Shown one piece after another: positions 52,315-61,369 of a stretch of DNA of 64,000 nt (its first letter is position 1; each line of letters starts with the position of its first letter). The DNA lies in contig JBBIJR010000002.1 in assembly GCA_037445875.1 (NCBI GenBank), positions 29,845-93,844 of the forward strand, written 5' to 3'. The DNA is from JBBIJR01 sp037445875. GTDB lineage: Bacteria > CLD3 > SB21. The notes beneath the pieces are model-generated. The model ran no database searches. It had not been told where the DNA came from and was given only the letters and a program-made list of their open reading frames with translations. Both the position numbers and the translations under genes were made by a program.

Positions 52315-53060
52315 CGTCCCCGCACCGCTCGCACGTCCTTGTAGCCCCGGGTGAAAGGACGGTGGAACACAATGTCCCAGGTGAAATTGAGCACATAGCG
52401 CATCAACACGCGGACGAGACCTTCCGAGTAGTACCTGCGGGCCGAAGTGAACACGTAGGCCCGATGAAAGAAGCGGACCCTGCCCTCGCGGCTCATTCGC
52501 CGGCCGATCTGAGTGTCTTCGCTCCAGAATTCCAGATTCGTGTCGAAGCCGCCGATCTTCCTCAGGACGGACGCCCGGACGACGAAATTTCCTCCGTAGA
52601 ACACGCTTCCCTTGTGCAGGATGCGGTTGACGAAGGTCTGGGTGACGGGAACGATCGTCCAGTGATACGTCCACAGGATGAAACGCCCGTACCAATTCCA
52701 GTCGTGATACTTGTACGGTCCGGACGACGCAACCAGTCCGGGGTCTTCCTCGTATTTCCGTTCGACATAGGTTATGAGGTGGCGGGGGATCTTCGTATCG
52801 GCGTCGATGTACAGGAGCAGGTCGCCGGTCGCATGGCGCTGACCGCATTCGCGCGCCCGGGTCAGGCCCTTTTCGGGTTCCGTTACGACACGGACGCCCG
52901 GGACCGATCGGGCGATGGCTTCGGTACGGTCCGTGCTCGCGTTGTTGACGACCAATACTTCGACCTCGCCCTTCGGGCGGTCCGCCGCCACGATCGTCCG
53001 CAGGCACCGTTCGATGATGCTCTCCTCATTGTAGGCGGGAACAATGACGCTGATCTTCAT
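52308..53060 (-). CDS. Family 2 glycosyltransferase (GT-A fold)
   Basis: 250 residues from the ATG at 53060, chosen because MKISVIVPAYNEESIIERCL is the standard start of GT2 enzymes. NNASTDRTEAIARSV, GLTRARECGQRHATGD and LLLYIDADTKIPRHL (the DxD metal/nucleotide site) follow, then SEDTQIGRRMSREG (acceptor-side ED and QxxRR-like motif). It transfers sugar from a nucleotide donor at the inner face of the membrane. The target (lipid, polysaccharide or protein) is unknown. Its 3' end overlaps the CAP gene. Confidence 0.9.
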   Translation of the reverse strand: MKISVIVPAYNEESIIERCLRTIVAADRPKGEVEVLVVNNASTDRTEAIARSVPGVRVVTEPEKGLTRARECGQRHATGDLLLYIDADTKIPRHLITYVERKYEEDPGLVASSGPYKYHDWNWYGRFILWTYHWTIVPVTQTFVNRILHKGSVFYGGNFVVRASVLRKIGGFDTNLEFWSEDTQIGRRMSREGRVRFFHRAYVFTSARRYYSEGLVRVLMRYVLNFTWDIVFHRPFTRGYKDVRAVRGRQ

Positions 53061-53230
53061 GCTATTTGGACGCGCGCGAGATTTGACTTGAATTGAACAG
53101 CGGAGATTCGCAAATTCATTTCGAGAATTCAGGCCCGGTCTGTCGGCAAGATGGTCCGCGATTGTTGACGGAATATAATCAGAAGATTTCAAGAATGTAA
53201 ACGCTTTCTGCAAGCCAAGAAGAGGTGCTT

Positions 53231-53575
53231 ATGGCCTTCAAAGAAGAAGTTCACGGCGACGTATACGTGTTGACCATAAAGGGCAAGTTGATGGGCGGTT
53301 CCGAAACAACGGAGATACACGACCGCGTACGGGAACTCGCCCAGGTAGGCGTTAAGCGGGTCGTTCTGGATCTGGGCGGCGTGAAGTGGATGAACAGTTC
53401 CGGCCTGGGTGCGCTGATGTCGAGCCTGACCACGATCAAGAACGCGGGCGGTGACCTGCGCCTTTCGTCGGTCGCCGACAAGGTCGAGAGTTTGCTCATG
53501 ATTACGCAGTTGCTCAAGATTTTCAAAACCTATAGCTCCATTCAGGAAGCCGTGAACAGCTTCCACCAATCCTGA
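53231..53575 (+). CDS. STAS-domain anti-anti-sigma factor (SpoIIAA/RsbV-like)
   Basis: 114 residues from the ATG at 53231, which has AGAGG at 53221-53225. The STAS fold shows VYVLTIKGKLMGGSET, RVVLDLGGVKWMNSSGLGAL (the phosphorylatable Ser at 56/57) and LRLSSVADKVESLLMIT. In partner switching, the unphosphorylated form binds an RsbW-type kinase and frees its target. An RsbW-like protein is encoded at 58068-58514 and an RsbU-like phosphatase at 7013-8107. Confidence 0.93.
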   Translation: MAFKEEVHGDVYVLTIKGKLMGGSETTEIHDRVRELAQVGVKRVVLDLGGVKWMNSSGLGALMSSLTTIKNAGGDLRLSSVADKVESLLMITQLLKIFKTYSSIQEAVNSFHQS

Positions 53576-53586
53576 CCGCATGCGGC

Positions 53587-54528
53587 ATGCAGACGGGGTT
53601 CGTGTACGATCCGGTCTTTGAACGCCACCGGGCGCCGGCCCCGCATCCCGAGTGCCCTGAGAGATTGCAGGCGGTCCTGGCCGGCTTCCGGACCTTTGGC
53701 CTGTCGCCTCAGCTCCTCCATCTCCCCATAACTCCCACATCCGATGAGTGGATTCTCTGCGCCCACACGCGGGAACACATGGAACGCGTTCGCGCCACGC
53801 GCGGCTCGGCCGGATCCTACCTCGATCCGGACACGTATACCAACGCCCACTCGTACGACGCGGCGTGCAAGGCGGTCGATGCGGTACTGGCGGCCGTGGA
53901 CGCGGTTGTCAAAGGGGCCGTGCAGCGCGTTTTTTGCGCCGTACGGCCTCCCGGACATCACGCCGAGAGGAACCGGGCGATGGGTTTCTGCCTGTTCAAC
54001 AACATCGCGATCGGCGCCCGGTATGCCCGCCTCCGTCACAAGCTCCATCGCGTTTTCATCCTCGATTGGGACGTGCACCACGGAAACGGGACCCAGGACA
54101 TCTTCTACGAGGACCCGTCTGTTTTTTTCTGCAGTCTGCACCAGTTTCCCCTCTATCCGGGTACCGGCACACGGCGGGAAACGGGCCGAGGCGCAGGCGA
54201 GGGGTACACCCTGAACGTTCCGCTGCCTCCCGGCTCCGGAGACGAGACGTATGTGCGCTTCTTCGAGGACGAACTCGGCGCAACGATCCGGAGATTCTCT
54301 CCCGACCTGATCATGATCTCCGCCGGTTTCGATGCGCACCGGGACGATCCGCTGGCCAACATGGAGCTTACTACCGAGGGGTTTGTACGGCTCACACGCA
54401 TTGTGACCGGACTGGCCGATGAGGTATGCGGCGGACGGATCGTGTCCGTCCTCGAGGGCGGCTACGGCCTGGAAGCGCTGGCGGCCTGCGCCGCAGGCCA
54501 TGTTCGGGCGCTCACAGGAACCGGTTGA
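53587..54528 (+). CDS. Histone deacetylase-superfamily amidohydrolase
   Basis: 313 residues. The zinc-site motifs are complete: RPPGHHAERNRAMGFC, ILDWDVHHGNGTQDIFY, FFCSLHQFPLYPGTG and MISAGFDAHRDDPL, then VSVLEGGYGLEAL. Bacterial members deacetylate small molecules such as acetoin-related compounds or polyamines, or proteins, using Zn2+. It follows the STAS gene by 11 bp; its stop overlaps the next start (TGATG). Confidence 0.94.
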   Translation: MQTGFVYDPVFERHRAPAPHPECPERLQAVLAGFRTFGLSPQLLHLPITPTSDEWILCAHTREHMERVRATRGSAGSYLDPDTYTNAHSYDAACKAVDAVLAAVDAVVKGAVQRVFCAVRPPGHHAERNRAMGFCLFNNIAIGARYARLRHKLHRVFILDWDVHHGNGTQDIFYEDPSVFFCSLHQFPLYPGTGTRRETGRGAGEGYTLNVPLPPGSGDETYVRFFEDELGATIRRFSPDLIMISAGFDAHRDDPLANMELTTEGFVRLTRIVTGLADEVCGGRIVSVLEGGYGLEALAACAAGHVRALTGTG

Positions 54529-55163
54529 TGGTCCGACAGTGGTATCGGTGCGGGTTGATTTTCGGCCCGTTATTTTACATATTCTCGCTGAGCGTTCAAG
54601 CGCAGACGGACGAGGATGAAGTTCTCCGTTTGGCGGATTCGATCCGTGCGCGGCGACCGGTTGTGGTAACTCCCGATACGACGGTCGGCGGACGAATGGA
54701 AGTGTTCTCCGGAGACACGCTGTACAAGTCGCCATGGGGCGCGGTGGCCCGTTCGTTCATCGTGCCCGGGTGGGGACAATGGTACAACGAGCGGCCCCTC
54801 AAGGCGGGTGTGTATCTGGCGTCCGACGTGACCATGCTCGCGGTGTATTTCCACAGAGACCGAAAGGTGTCACGGATCGAAAAGCGGCGAAAGTCGGTGG
54901 ACCGGCAGCTCCGAACAGACCCGTTCCTTACGCAGGAACAGAAGCAGATTCTGTCGGCGCGGTTCGGCGATCTCACGGGCGATCTCGACACCGCGCTGAA
55001 CCGGCGCAATTTGTTCGGATGGTTCTTTGCGATCTCGCATCTTCTGTCGTTGATGGACGCTTATACCGACGCGCACCTGTTTCGATTTGACGACAAAATC
55101 AATCTGAGCCTTCGGTCCGACGGAGCAACCGCGCTGCTGCAGGTCCGTCTGGCGTTCCGATAA
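54528..55163 (+). CDS. DUF5683 family membrane protein
   Basis: 211 residues from the ATG at 54528, overlapping the upstream stop by one base. A signal peptide ends near VQAQ. The diagnostic DUF5683 segment is PWGAVARSFIVPGWGQWYNE, followed by KAGVYLASDVTMLAVYF and a second hydrophobic segment FGWFFAISHLLSLMDAYTDA. The family is common in Bacteroidota and its function is unknown. Confidence 0.87.
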   Translation: MVRQWYRCGLIFGPLFYIFSLSVQAQTDEDEVLRLADSIRARRPVVVTPDTTVGGRMEVFSGDTLYKSPWGAVARSFIVPGWGQWYNERPLKAGVYLASDVTMLAVYFHRDRKVSRIEKRRKSVDRQLRTDPFLTQEQKQILSARFGDLTGDLDTALNRRNLFGWFFAISHLLSLMDAYTDAHLFRFDDKINLSLRSDGATALLQVRLAFR

Positions 55164-55183
55164 ACCGCATTCGAGAGGCACTT

Positions 55184-56410
55184 GTGACCGACGCATCCGC
55201 TCCCTCCACGCAACCGGTGGACACCCGGAAACCGGCCTATGACATCCTCGTGGTGGACGACGAGGTCGACAACCTCGACCTGCTCCGCCGCACGTTCCGC
55301 CGCGAATACAACGTGTTCACCGCCAATAGCGCGCCGGAAGCGCTGACCCTGCTCGAGCAGCGGGAATTTGCCGTCATCGTGAGCGACCAACGCATGCCGG
55401 AAATGACCGGCGTAGAGCTCTTCCAGAAGGCCCGCGAGCGCTACCCGCAGACGATCCGCATCCTCCTGACGGGATACACCGACATCAATGCGCTGGTGGA
55501 TGCCATCAACATGGGCCACGTCTACCGGTATGTGACCAAACCGTGGAGCCGGGAAGAAATCATGATGACGGTCAAACGCGCCGTGGAACATTATGTGACT
55601 TCGAAACAGAACCTTCAGCTCTTAGGAGAACTGCAGGTCAAGAACCAGGAGTTGGAGCGCAGCTACCGCGAGCTGAAGCGGCTCGACGAACTGAAGACCC
55701 GGTTCATGGTCATTTCCAGCCACGAACTGCGCACGCCGGCGTCCATCATCTCCGGGAACCTCGAGCTGCTCACGTCCGGGGCGATCGGCGACCTGAGCGG
55801 CGAACAGTCGGAAGTGATTGAGAATGCGTACAAGGGCACGACGCGATTGATCGACCTCATCGAAGACGTCCTCGCCGTGCTGCGGATCGATTCGCACAAG
55901 ATGCAACTCAAAGTAGAGCATGCCCACCTCCGAAAGATCCTGGACGAGGTGGCGTACGACGTTCGGTTGTTTTTGAAGGAGCGGAAGCAGCAGGTTGTGA
56001 ACGAGCTGCCCGACACGGAGATCGAGGCGGATGCAGGTCGGATGCGGCAGATGTTGATGAACCTCCTGAGCAATGCCATGAAGTACTCCCTTGACGGGAG
56101 TACCATCACGTTCACCGGCCGCGTCGAAGGCGAACGGATGCACCTGGTCTGCCGGGACCAAGGCATCGGCATCCCGAAGGAAGAACTCGAAAAGATATTC
56201 GAGAAATTCTATCAATTGGGCGACGCCGATCAGCACCGCACCAGCAAGTACAAGTTCATGGGCGGGGGCAGCGGTCTCGGCCTCACCATCGTGCGCGGCA
56301 TCGTCGAGGAGCATCACGGCGAAGTCTATGCGGCGAGCGAAGGGAAGAACAAGGGTTCCGAATTTCACGTGATCCTTCCGCTGTGCCACGTTCCTGAAGG
56401 CGCTGCCTGA
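55184..56410 (+). CDS. Response regulator-histidine kinase hybrid (REC-HisKA-HATPase)
   Basis: 408 residues from a GTG at 55184 with GAGAGG upstream. A receiver domain comes first (about 18-135; ILVVDDEVDNLD, phospho-acceptor Asp68 in VSDQRMPEMTG, and YVTKPW), then a coiled linker (ELKRLDELKTRFM), HisKA with His180 in SSHELRTPA, and HATPase (MNLLSNAMKYS, DQGIGIPKEELEKIFEKFYQ, GGGSGLGLTIVRG). It is soluble, so it probably receives phosphate or a partner contact through its own receiver and passes it to a separate output regulator. Confidence 0.95.
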   Translation: MTDASAPSTQPVDTRKPAYDILVVDDEVDNLDLLRRTFRREYNVFTANSAPEALTLLEQREFAVIVSDQRMPEMTGVELFQKARERYPQTIRILLTGYTDINALVDAINMGHVYRYVTKPWSREEIMMTVKRAVEHYVTSKQNLQLLGELQVKNQELERSYRELKRLDELKTRFMVISSHELRTPASIISGNLELLTSGAIGDLSGEQSEVIENAYKGTTRLIDLIEDVLAVLRIDSHKMQLKVEHAHLRKILDEVAYDVRLFLKERKQQVVNELPDTEIEADAGRMRQMLMNLLSNAMKYSLDGSTITFTGRVEGERMHLVCRDQGIGIPKEELEKIFEKFYQLGDADQHRTSKYKFMGGGSGLGLTIVRGIVEEHHGEVYAASEGKNKGSEFHVILPLCHVPEGAA

Positions 56411-56427
56411 GGCCGAAGCCATCCGCT

Positions 56428-57405
56428 ATGTCCGCTCACACCCTCACGTATTCCCACGGCCTGCTCGTGCCCCTGACCCGCTCCTGCGGTGCCCACTGCA
56501 CGTATTGCACGTTTAAGGTCGAACAGGATCCGCTGCTCTCTTTTGACCGCATCGACGAACTCATCCGCGCGAACTACGATTCCGGTATTTGTGAAGTGGT
56601 ACTGTGCGCGGGGCAGGCGCTGGACAGCGTACCAACGGTAAAGAGCCAATGGGTGGAGCGCGGATACAGTACGTTTTTCGATTACGTACGGGACATATGC
56701 CAGCTGGTCCTCGAGAACCGCCTGTTCCCCACGCTGGACGCCGGACCTATGCTGTACGCGCAGCTGGCCGAGCTGGCCCCGTATCTTGCGGCGCTCACGC
56801 TTTCGCTCGAGACCGTCAACCCGGATTTTGCGCGGACGGTGCAGACGAACAAGAGCATCGACGCCCGTCTCGAAACGTTATCGGACGCGGGACTGCTCGA
56901 GGTCCCGGTCAACACGGGTGTGCTGATCGGCGCAGGGGAGACGATGAACGACCGGACGGCCACACTCGACACGCTGGCAGAACTCCACGCGAAGCACGGC
57001 CACATCCAGAGCGTGACGTTCCAATGTGTATTCCGAGAATCGGGAGAAAGCCGGATGAGCGCCGGTCCGGAGGACATCCACGCGCTGCTGACCTATGCCC
57101 GAAAGATCATGCCCGGAGTCAAGCGCACGATGTCCGTCACTTCGTCCTGCCGATGGATTGAGAGTCTCGTCTCGGAAGTGGACGATATCGGTGTGGTGTT
57201 CGAAGGCTTCGACGGTATCGACTGGTCCAAACCGTACCCCAAGATCACCGAGATCGAACGGCTGGTGGGGCGCAAGGACGCCGCTTTGAGACCGCGGTTT
57301 CCCCGAACGCTGGAGATGTTCGCTCGCTTCGGAATTCGCGATCCACTCGTCCCGATCTTCGAGGAATGGACCAAGAAGAAAGAATTCGGCTATTACCAAC
57401 GGTGA
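56428..57405 (+). CDS. CofG-like radical SAM enzyme
   Basis: 325 residues. A radical SAM cluster motif C-x3-C-x2-C is present near the N-terminus (SCGAHCTYCTFK; Cys20, 24, 27). Downstream, GVLIGAGETMNDR and LAELHAKHGHIQSVTFQCVF strongly recall CofG, the 5-amino-6-(D-ribitylamino)uracil-related half of FO synthase in F420 biosynthesis. No cofH is adjacent, and F420 is unusual in this phylum, so the reaction here may differ. It sits 17 bp after the kinase and 4 bp before upp. Confidence 0.85.
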   Translation: MSAHTLTYSHGLLVPLTRSCGAHCTYCTFKVEQDPLLSFDRIDELIRANYDSGICEVVLCAGQALDSVPTVKSQWVERGYSTFFDYVRDICQLVLENRLFPTLDAGPMLYAQLAELAPYLAALTLSLETVNPDFARTVQTNKSIDARLETLSDAGLLEVPVNTGVLIGAGETMNDRTATLDTLAELHAKHGHIQSVTFQCVFRESGESRMSAGPEDIHALLTYARKIMPGVKRTMSVTSSCRWIESLVSEVDDIGVVFEGFDGIDWSKPYPKITEIERLVGRKDAALRPRFPRTLEMFARFGIRDPLVPIFEEWTKKKEFGYYQR

Positions 57406-57409
57406 GGTC

Positions 57410-58045
57410 ATGAACCGTTTTCCCAACCTCCGTATCATAACGCATCCTCTGGTGCAGCAGAAACTCACCCACCTCCGCAACCGGGAGACGTCGCATCGCG
57501 AGTTTCGCAAGCTGCTCAGCGAAGTGACGGCGCTGATGCTGTTTAAGATCACGGAGGATCTGCAGACAAAGGAGATCGAGATCGAAACCCCGCTAGAAAG
57601 AACGGGGTCGCTCGTCCTGGCCGATGAAGTCGTTCTGGTGCCTGTGCTTCGGGCAGGACTGGGTATGCTCGACGGAGCCCTGGACCTCATCCCGAACGCA
57701 CGGGTCGGTCACATCGGACTGTACCGAGACGAACGGACGCTGGAACCGGTCGAATACTACAGCAAGTTCCCGCCTACCATGCCTCAGGCCGCGGTCATTC
57801 TGCTCGACCCGATGCTGGCCACGGGTGGAAGTTCCTCCGCAGCGGCGGCCATCATGAAACGCCACGGGGTCCGCGACCTCAAATGTCTGTCCCTGGTGGC
57901 CGCGCCCGAGGGAGTAAGTCGGATGTTGAACGACCACCCGGATGTACTTATATTTAGTGCCGGCCTTGATCGGCAGTTGAACGACAAAGGTTACATTGTT
58001 CCCGGTCTCGGCGACGCCGGAGACCGATTGTATGGAACCCGCTAG
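57410..58045 (+). CDS. upp: Uracil phosphoribosyltransferase
   Basis: 211 residues, normal length. It shows LVPVLRAGLGMLDGAL, GHIGLYRDERTLEPVEYY, the PRPP-binding loop ILLDPMLATGGSSSAA and the uracil-binding end GYIVPGLGDAGDRLYGT. It converts uracil plus PRPP to UMP in pyrimidine salvage. It begins 4 bp after the CofG-like gene. Confidence 0.97.
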   Translation: MNRFPNLRIITHPLVQQKLTHLRNRETSHREFRKLLSEVTALMLFKITEDLQTKEIEIETPLERTGSLVLADEVVLVPVLRAGLGMLDGALDLIPNARVGHIGLYRDERTLEPVEYYSKFPPTMPQAAVILLDPMLATGGSSSAAAAIMKRHGVRDLKCLSLVAAPEGVSRMLNDHPDVLIFSAGLDRQLNDKGYIVPGLGDAGDRLYGTR

Positions 58046-58067
58046 GACGAAAACGAAGCGATCCCAT

Positions 58068-58514
58068 ATGGCCTATCAACCGGCCGGAGAAGACCGGGCG
58101 CCCGATCATCAGATCGTTATTCCCAGCCTCCTCGAGCGGCTGACGGAAGTCGAGGAGGCGACGGAAACCATCTCGAAGCAGTATGCGCTCGAAGAAGACG
58201 ACCGGGACAACCTGGCCATCGCCGTGACCGAGACGGTCAATAACGCGATTATACACGGCAACAAGCTCGATCCCGACAAGCGCGTGATCATAAGCTTTTA
58301 CTTTGAACCCGACCGGGTCCATGTGTACATTAGGGATCACGGGCCCGGTTTCGACCCGGGGATGATCGGAAATCCCCTGGACCCGCAGAATATCCTGAAA
58401 GAAACCGGAAGAGGCATCTTCATCCTGCGTTCCATCATGGACGACGTCGAGTTCTTCCATCTGACGGACGGTACCGAGGTCAAAATCACAAAAAGGATCA
58501 AGTCTGCAGAATAG
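58068..58514 (+). CDS. Anti-sigma regulatory factor, RsbW/SpoIIAB-like serine kinase (ATP-binding GHKL fold)
   Basis: 148 residues from the ATG at 58068. An alternative ATG at 58032 overlaps upp, and neither has a strong ribosome site. The GHKL motifs are present: AVTETVNNAIIHGNKLD (N box), IRDHGPGFDP (G1) and GRGIFILRSIMDDVEF (G2). RsbW proteins phosphorylate a STAS partner and hold a sigma factor or other target. The STAS protein at 53231-53575 is the nearest candidate partner. No sigma-B-like gene is nearby. Confidence 0.92.
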   Translation: MAYQPAGEDRAPDHQIVIPSLLERLTEVEEATETISKQYALEEDDRDNLAIAVTETVNNAIIHGNKLDPDKRVIISFYFEPDRVHVYIRDHGPGFDPGMIGNPLDPQNILKETGRGIFILRSIMDDVEFFHLTDGTEVKITKRIKSAE

Positions 58515-58526
58515 AAAGGATCGTTC

Positions 58527-59156
58527 ATGCGCGTCTTATGGTCTACGGTATGCGGGCTCCTGCTCCTGACCGCCGGAATCCGGGCACAGGACGAGGACTC
58601 GATCGAACAGAACCTGTTCGACAACGGTGAGGAAAGGCTCAGCAATTCCTGGGGGCTGAATATACAAATCTCGACGGCGGGCTTTGTGTTCGGCGGCGTC
58701 TATCATAAAAAACTTGCCCCGATGACCTTTGCCGCCGCCTCGCTCGATCTGTTCTGGGTGAACGGCAAGAACGAGCAGACGGACTGGTGGACGGGCCGCA
58801 CGATCAACGGTGAGAACATCCTGATGCTCCCGCTGATGATCTCCGTCAAGCGCCGCGTGTTTGCTGACGACCTGTCGAACACCTTCCGTCCTTTTGTGAC
58901 GGCCGGTGTCGGCGGGGCCTTCGGCTGGTACATCGACGGCCAGATGAGCAAGAGCGATCTGCTCGAGAAATTCCCGGACCACGATCCTTCTCAGGTGACC
59001 TACACGGTGCTCGCCGGTGTCGGATCGGATTTCGGACGGCCGGGCGACAACGCGTACGGGGTCGATATCAAGTATCAGGTGCTGCGCTTCCCGGACCACC
59101 TGGGCCAGCGCAAGAAATTCGATAACGTCCAACTCGGGTTCCACGTGTCGTTCTGA
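58527..59156 (+). CDS. Outer-membrane beta-barrel protein
   Basis: 209 residues with AAAGGATCG upstream. A signal peptide (to IRAQ) is followed by alternating strands (WGLNIQISTAGFVFGGVYHK, FRPFVTAGVGGAFGWYIDGQ) and a terminal Phe (VQLGFHVSF) as recognised by BAM. Its length suggests an 8-10 strand barrel. The function is unknown. It overlaps mnmA by one base. Confidence 0.8.
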   Translation: MRVLWSTVCGLLLLTAGIRAQDEDSIEQNLFDNGEERLSNSWGLNIQISTAGFVFGGVYHKKLAPMTFAAASLDLFWVNGKNEQTDWWTGRTINGENILMLPLMISVKRRVFADDLSNTFRPFVTAGVGGAFGWYIDGQMSKSDLLEKFPDHDPSQVTYTVLAGVGSDFGRPGDNAYGVDIKYQVLRFPDHLGQRKKFDNVQLGFHVSF

Positions 59157-60292
59157 TGGAGATACGGATCAAACAACGAAAGCGCGTCGTCGTCGCCATG
59201 AGCGGCGGAGTGGACAGCTCCGTGTCGGCCGCCCTGCTCAAGGACGAGGGGTACGAAGTGATCGGCGTGACGATGAAGCTGTGGAATTACGACGAGCTTG
59301 GCGACTCCGTCAACCGGGAGAGCGGGTGTTGTTCGCTCGACACCATCCACGATGCTCTGGCCGTGTGTGCGCAGATCGGTGCGCCGCATTATGTGTGGGA
59401 CCTGAGCGAGGAATTTGGCAAGGCGGTCATCGATGACTTCGTGAGCGAGTATCTCCAAGGCCGGACGCCCAATCCGTGCGTGATGTGCAACAAGCACATC
59501 AAGTGGGGCACCTTCCTGGCCAAGTCGCGCAGTCTGGGCGCGGACCTCGTGGCGACGGGCCACTACGCCCGCGTGGCGAGGGACGATTCCACGGGCCGAT
59601 TTCGTCTGCTCAAGAGCCCCCATGCGCGCAAGGACCAGTCGTACGCCCTGTGGGGCATCCGCCAGAAGGCGCTGGCCATGACGCTCTTCCCCGTGGGGGA
59701 ACTGACCAAAGAAGAAGTGCGACAGGTGGCCGCGCGGAAGGGCCTTCGTACCGCGGAGAAAAAAGAGAGTCAGGAGATCTGTTTCATCACGGACAATGAC
59801 TATGGCCGTTTCCTGAAAGACCGCGTGGCCGGTCTTGGAGAGCGTCTTTCCCGCGGCGAGATAAGGACAAGCGACGGGACGGTGGTCGGGGAGCATGACG
59901 GGTATCCGTTTTACACGATCGGCCAGCGACGCGGCGTCGGCGTTGCCCTGAATCGGCCCGTCTACGTGACGGAGATCAGCGCGCGCGATAACGTCCTCTA
60001 CGTGGGACCGCAGGAGGAACTCTACGCGCGGGGCCTTACGGCCAACGAGGTGAACCTCATCCGTCATGAGTCGCTGGACGAACCGTTGGCCGTTACCGCC
60101 AGGATCCGGTACAACGACCCCGGGCATCCGGCCGTACTCGCGCCGCTGCCCAACGGCGAGGTCCAACTCGAATTCCAGGAACCCCAGCGTGCGATTACGC
60201 CGGGGCAGTCCGTTGTCTTCTATCAGGGCGATGAAGTGCTCGGCGGCGGTTTGATCGACCGCGTCCTGCGCGATGTCCCTGAACCCGTCTGA
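59156..60292 (+). CDS. mnmA: tRNA 2-thiouridine synthesising protein MnmA
   Basis: 378 residues. The PP-loop AMSGGVDSSVSAALL binds ATP. The two catalytic Cys are in TPNPCVMCNKHIKW and KESQEICFI; ATGHYARV and RKDQSYALWG are also typical. The C-terminal barrel includes GQRRGVGVALNRPVYVTEI. MnmA thiolates U34 of tRNA-Lys, -Glu and -Gln using sulfur relayed from a desulfurase. The start overlaps the upstream stop by one base (TGATG). Confidence 0.97.
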   Translation: MEIRIKQRKRVVVAMSGGVDSSVSAALLKDEGYEVIGVTMKLWNYDELGDSVNRESGCCSLDTIHDALAVCAQIGAPHYVWDLSEEFGKAVIDDFVSEYLQGRTPNPCVMCNKHIKWGTFLAKSRSLGADLVATGHYARVARDDSTGRFRLLKSPHARKDQSYALWGIRQKALAMTLFPVGELTKEEVRQVAARKGLRTAEKKESQEICFITDNDYGRFLKDRVAGLGERLSRGEIRTSDGTVVGEHDGYPFYTIGQRRGVGVALNRPVYVTEISARDNVLYVGPQEELYARGLTANEVNLIRHESLDEPLAVTARIRYNDPGHPAVLAPLPNGEVQLEFQEPQRAITPGQSVVFYQGDEVLGGGLIDRVLRDVPEPV

Positions 60293-60326
60293 TCCCGATT
60301 CCTCGCACCCAAACCGCAGGTTCATC

Positions 60327-61142
60327 ATGTCCACCCATTCCGGCGTCACCAAAGTCACCACCGCCACGCTCCGCAAGATGAAAGAGGACGGCGAGAAGAT
60401 CGCCTGTCTAACGGCGTACGATTACATCATGGCCGAGCTGCTCGACCAGACCGGCCTGGAGATCGTGCTGGTGGGAGATTCGGCCAGCACCGTCTTTGCC
60501 GGTAACGAAACGACGCTTCCGATCACGATGGAGGAGATGTTGTACCACGTCAAGGTCGTACGCAAGGCCGTAAAACGTGCGCTCGTCGTGGCCGACATGC
60601 CGTTCATGAGCTATCAGGTGAGCATCGAGGACGCGATCCGGAACGCGGGGCGTTTTTTGCAGGAAGGCCACGCCGAGGCGGTGAAGCTCGAGGGTGGGGA
60701 GGAATTCCTCCCCACGATCCGGCGGCTGGTGGAGACGGGCATTCCCGTGATGGGGCATCTGGGCCTTACGCCGCAGTCGATCCATCAGTTCGGTACGTAC
60801 CGAACGCGCGGCACGACGCAGGCCGAGGCGAAGAGGATCACGACCAACGCCAAGATACTGGAGGAGGCGGGTGTGTTTGCCATTGTACTGGAGAAGATCC
60901 CCGCCGCGCTGGCCAAGCGGATCACCAAAGAGGTATCGGTCCCCACAATCGGCATCGGGGCCGGGCCCGGCTGTGACGGCCAGATTCTGGTCACGCACGA
61001 CATGCTCGGATTGTACGAGAAGTTTCACCCGCGGTTTGTGCGGCGGTATGCGGAACTTGCCACCACGATGCGTGAAGCGTTCGCACGCTACCGCGACGAC
61101 GTGAAGAAGAAAAATTTTCCCGCCGGTCCGGAGAGTTATTGA
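60327..61142 (+). CDS. panB: 3-methyl-2-oxobutanoate hydroxymethyltransferase
   Basis: 271 residues from the ATG at 60327, where the conserved N-terminus begins. Signatures include KIACLTAYDYIMAELLDQ, EIVLVGDSAS (Mg2+-ligand Asp), ADMPFMSYQ, AVKLEGGEEF and MGHLGLTPQSIHQFG, then IGIGAGPGCDGQILV. PanB adds a hydroxymethyl group from methylene-THF to alpha-ketoisovalerate in pantothenate/CoA synthesis. No panC or panD is adjacent. Confidence 0.97.
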   Translation: MSTHSGVTKVTTATLRKMKEDGEKIACLTAYDYIMAELLDQTGLEIVLVGDSASTVFAGNETTLPITMEEMLYHVKVVRKAVKRALVVADMPFMSYQVSIEDAIRNAGRFLQEGHAEAVKLEGGEEFLPTIRRLVETGIPVMGHLGLTPQSIHQFGTYRTRGTTQAEAKRITTNAKILEEAGVFAIVLEKIPAALAKRITKEVSVPTIGIGAGPGCDGQILVTHDMLGLYEKFHPRFVRRYAELATTMREAFARYRDDVKKKNFPAGPESY

Positions 61143-61369
61143 TCCGGGTTTTGGTTCGTCATTACCGCCAGGAAAGGGCGGCGGTCTCCTGTCGACTCCG
61201 ACGGACTCGGGAGAGACATCCGGGCGGGCCTCTTTTGCAGCCTCGGCGAGGTTGCTCCCCTATTCTATGATCGTACTCCGTCGTTGTCCCTGTCGGGTTC
61301 CCCACATGAACGGTGGCTGCAAGCCCAAGGGTTCTCCGCAGGCGAGTCGGTAGGTCAGTCTCCGGTCAG

